DNA of 64,000 nt, from contig NC_063044.1 in NCBI RefSeq assembly GCF_018812025.1, positions 69,844,847-69,908,846 on the forward strand, in the 5' to 3' direction. The notes beneath the pieces were generated by a model. That model was not told the origin of the DNA, searched no databases, and was given only the letters and a program-made list of their open reading frames with translations. Shown one piece after another: positions 61,681-64,000 of this stretch. This DNA comes from Megalobrama amblycephala (Eukaryota; Chordata; Actinopteri; Cypriniformes; Xenocyprididae). Both the position numbers and the translations under genes were made by a program. Each line of letters opens with the position of its first letter. Position 1 is the first letter of the stretch.

Positions 61681-64000
61681 TGCAAGGACCTGAGGACTGG
61701 TGTGATGTGTTCATGTTTTCTGGTTCTGCTCAGAACAATATGCCTGGACACTTGTTCTAGGGGCAATACAGCCAGTAGAAAGGCAAGGTTTCACCATGGG
61801 CTGAAAGAGTGGAGGCAGATTGGTGTGATTATCACCCGATGCGTGCCATGGTGCCATGCCCATTTTTGAACTCGCCCATGTGACCAGTGCTGAAGCAGTC
61901 TCAAATGCATCAATACAAGAGGTGTGACCGCGGCTGTAAATGCCATATGCCCCAGGTGCCTCTGAAATTACTTCAGTTTTCCCAGTTGACCAGCTCCAGA
62001 TGGCTAAAGTGCCTGTGCTTGAACAACAGATCTTGTGAGATCAGTACTGAAATGCCAGTTCTGAACAGTATCAGTACTGAACAGATCTAGTATTGAAATG
62101 CCGACACTCAAACACAAAGCGTAGTAAGAGTCTGTGGAAGCTTGTGCAGGGCCTGATTCAAGACATACAGATCCACAGCATTTCTTGGATACGATGAAGT
62201 ACGGGCTGTAAGTTCCCAACCTCATGCGGAGGGGCAGTGAGGTGGAACGCAAGGGCCCAACCCAGGAGGCATAGCGTGATAGTCTTCCTGTGATGATGTA
62301 GACGCTGCAGGAGGAAACCCTTAGCAATGGGCAGGAGGAGGAGCAGCCCCTGGTGGTGCAGAATGCGTTTGATCGCTTCTGTCTGCTTCTGTGCTGCTGG
62401 GAAATGCTGGGCAAATTCCTCAACGGTGCCGCTGAAGAGACCGGCCTGGAAGCTGGGGGAGTCGAGAAAGCAAAGTTTGTCTCAGTCAGGTTCAGACGTT
62501 AATGGATTACTAATGTAAACCTCGTCTGACCAAGGGCCCACACAGTGACTTTTGTCGGCCTAAAGGTCCATCACTGAACGTTCCTGCATTAAACTGAATT
62601 CAGAACCGAGTTCTGTACCAAGTTCTGAGTTCAGTACCTTCATGCAGCACTTTTGGTGCTTTGGACTGGTGTACTTGCAGGAGGGCCATAGCATGCAATG
62701 CAGAGGCAGCCTGTCCAGAGGCACTATGAGCCCTGATGGCCTACCACAGAGCTGTCTGAACCACTAAGATCTTACAGGCCTTACGGGCTTAAATGCACCG
62801 CATGGAACTGTTCTCTGACTCATTTTTTGAGGTAAGAGCTCCGTGGATGAAAACATGAACACACTGGATAGCCGCTTTGTAAACAAAATGAAGTTGTGCT
62901 TCTGATGAAATGAGGCACTGACACTGTTTTTCGTGTTTGATACTTTAAAGCTTCTTGCTTTTAAGCAATCTGTTGAATAAACATCTAATATTCTATATAA
63001 ATAAATGCTTATGTGACTGGAGTGCTAGTTTGCAGAGCTCGTGCTAACATACCCATGTTATGATTTCTATAAAAAAAATGCTTGCTCACAGCTCACTCAT
63101 TTCGAACTTTGTTTTACCCCTAAACGAAGAACGAAAAAGAACTTTTTGAAGTATATACTTTGTTTGAAGTATATCGGGGCCTTGAGGATTACTCTGGGTT
63201 CAAGCCAAATTCCAAGATCGGAGCCCTCCTTCTGACAGCACACCAGATAAACACTATATCTGATTTGATGTATGTGTGAACTTGTGAAATGATGGAATTT
63301 TAAAAGTGCGATTTTTTTTTTTTTTTTTAGAGCTGAAAAAGTCATGGAAATTAATAAAATCTTAAAAATCATGGAAATTATTTTTAATTGAGATCATTTT
63401 TACTAGTTATATCTAATTTATTATATGAGGTAGAAATTGCTGATTATTATTATTATTTTATTTTATTTTTTTTTTTGAGTAAAAACAAAAAAATAAAAGT
63501 GAAACAACTTTGCATCAGATTTTTGAATGGCAATTTGACACACATTATGATTGCTATTTTCAAAGTTTCATTGACACAAAAACTATACAGCAAGCAAACA
63601 CATTAAAGGAAAGTGAATCATTGCCTAAACATAAAATAATGAGTGTCCATATAAAGGTCATTTGTTTATTGTATCTCTGCAATTATGATAATGGAATCAT
63701 CATCATACAGATTATTCAATAATAATAATAAAGTCTGAATGAAGTTTTACAGTGACATTTTCATCTATTCCAGAGTCAAGACTTTCTCACAATATTAAGA
63801 TGGTTGATATCCATCCTACACTTCCGTAACTAAAATAGTGAATTAATTATAGCAGTTCTGGTGTTTTCATAGCTGTGATCTCACTGTTGAGGTTTAGAAA
63901 CATGTTACTCAGAACTCAGTTAGTTTAACCACACAGAGCAGTGATCAACTCTGAACCAGTTTAGACTGAATCATTCTGATGTCACTTCCTCTTCTTTTTT
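61681..64000. other. non-coding, no gene recognised
   Basis: Contains a GC-richer stretch at 62100-62760 with several short frames but no domain, a poly(T) tract at 63312-63329 and AT-rich DNA to the window end. The part at 62100-62480 is likely repeat-derived, but I could not assign a family. Confidence 0.35.

Noticed and set aside
62004..62423. 139-residue minus frame near the window end
   Set aside because: Ser/Arg-rich text without a domain, overlapping other frames. I suspected a retroelement gag but found no diagnostic motif.

Overview
The window looks like teleost nuclear DNA, most likely from a cyprinid fish. It is AT-rich and intron-bearing, with vertebrate GT-AG splice sites and fish-type multigene families (a C2H2 zinc-finger gene, a stonustoxin-like gene, a two-Ig inhibitory receptor). 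It also carries a dense set of typical fish transposons: hAT, Tc1, L1, L2, Ty3/gypsy, DIRS, MITEs and tRNA-derived SINEs. There are no bacterial operons, CRISPR arrays or rRNA genes. Every call rests on reading the sequence; no database search was possible.

Layout. 0.65-4.8 kb: a transposon with ~410 bp inverted ends (TTAA-type target site), split by a hAT element with a perfect 8-bp target duplication. 5.3-6.2 kb: a duplicated minisatellite. 7.2-8.1 kb: the finger exon of a C2H2 gene whose last finger runs into a repeat. 8.2-12.2 kb: a decayed Ty3/gypsy element lacking RNase H, followed by a possible 3' LTR with a 190-bp tandem duplication. 15.9-20.9 kb (minus): a four-exon, apparently intact stonustoxin-like gene ending in a jacalin-like lectin domain. 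22-33 kb: mostly non-coding, with L2 fragments, MITEs and a nested element carrying THAP-like coding remnants.

33.4-57.4 kb (minus): the main result is a 14-exon Ig-superfamily receptor model. It has a signal exon, two Ig exons, six short stalk exons, a transmembrane exon and four cytoplasmic exons. The last two cytoplasmic exons carry VTYSEV and VTYASI, which match the ITIM consensus. All junction phases agree and the total is 1398 nt. The single intron of about 14 kb before these two exons holds a full-length L1-type LINE (itself split by a solo LTR), a Tc1 element sitting in the LINE's 3' target duplication, and a non-autonomous DIRS-like element with its diagnostic internal complementary region.

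57.4-64 kb: a decayed ZMYM/TTF-type hAT transposase, L2 remains and unassigned DNA. Two host genes appear intact (stonustoxin-like and Ig receptor). The zinc-finger gene is partial, and every transposon protein is broken or incomplete. The two intact genes suggest innate or immune functions, but nothing in the window shows that they act together.
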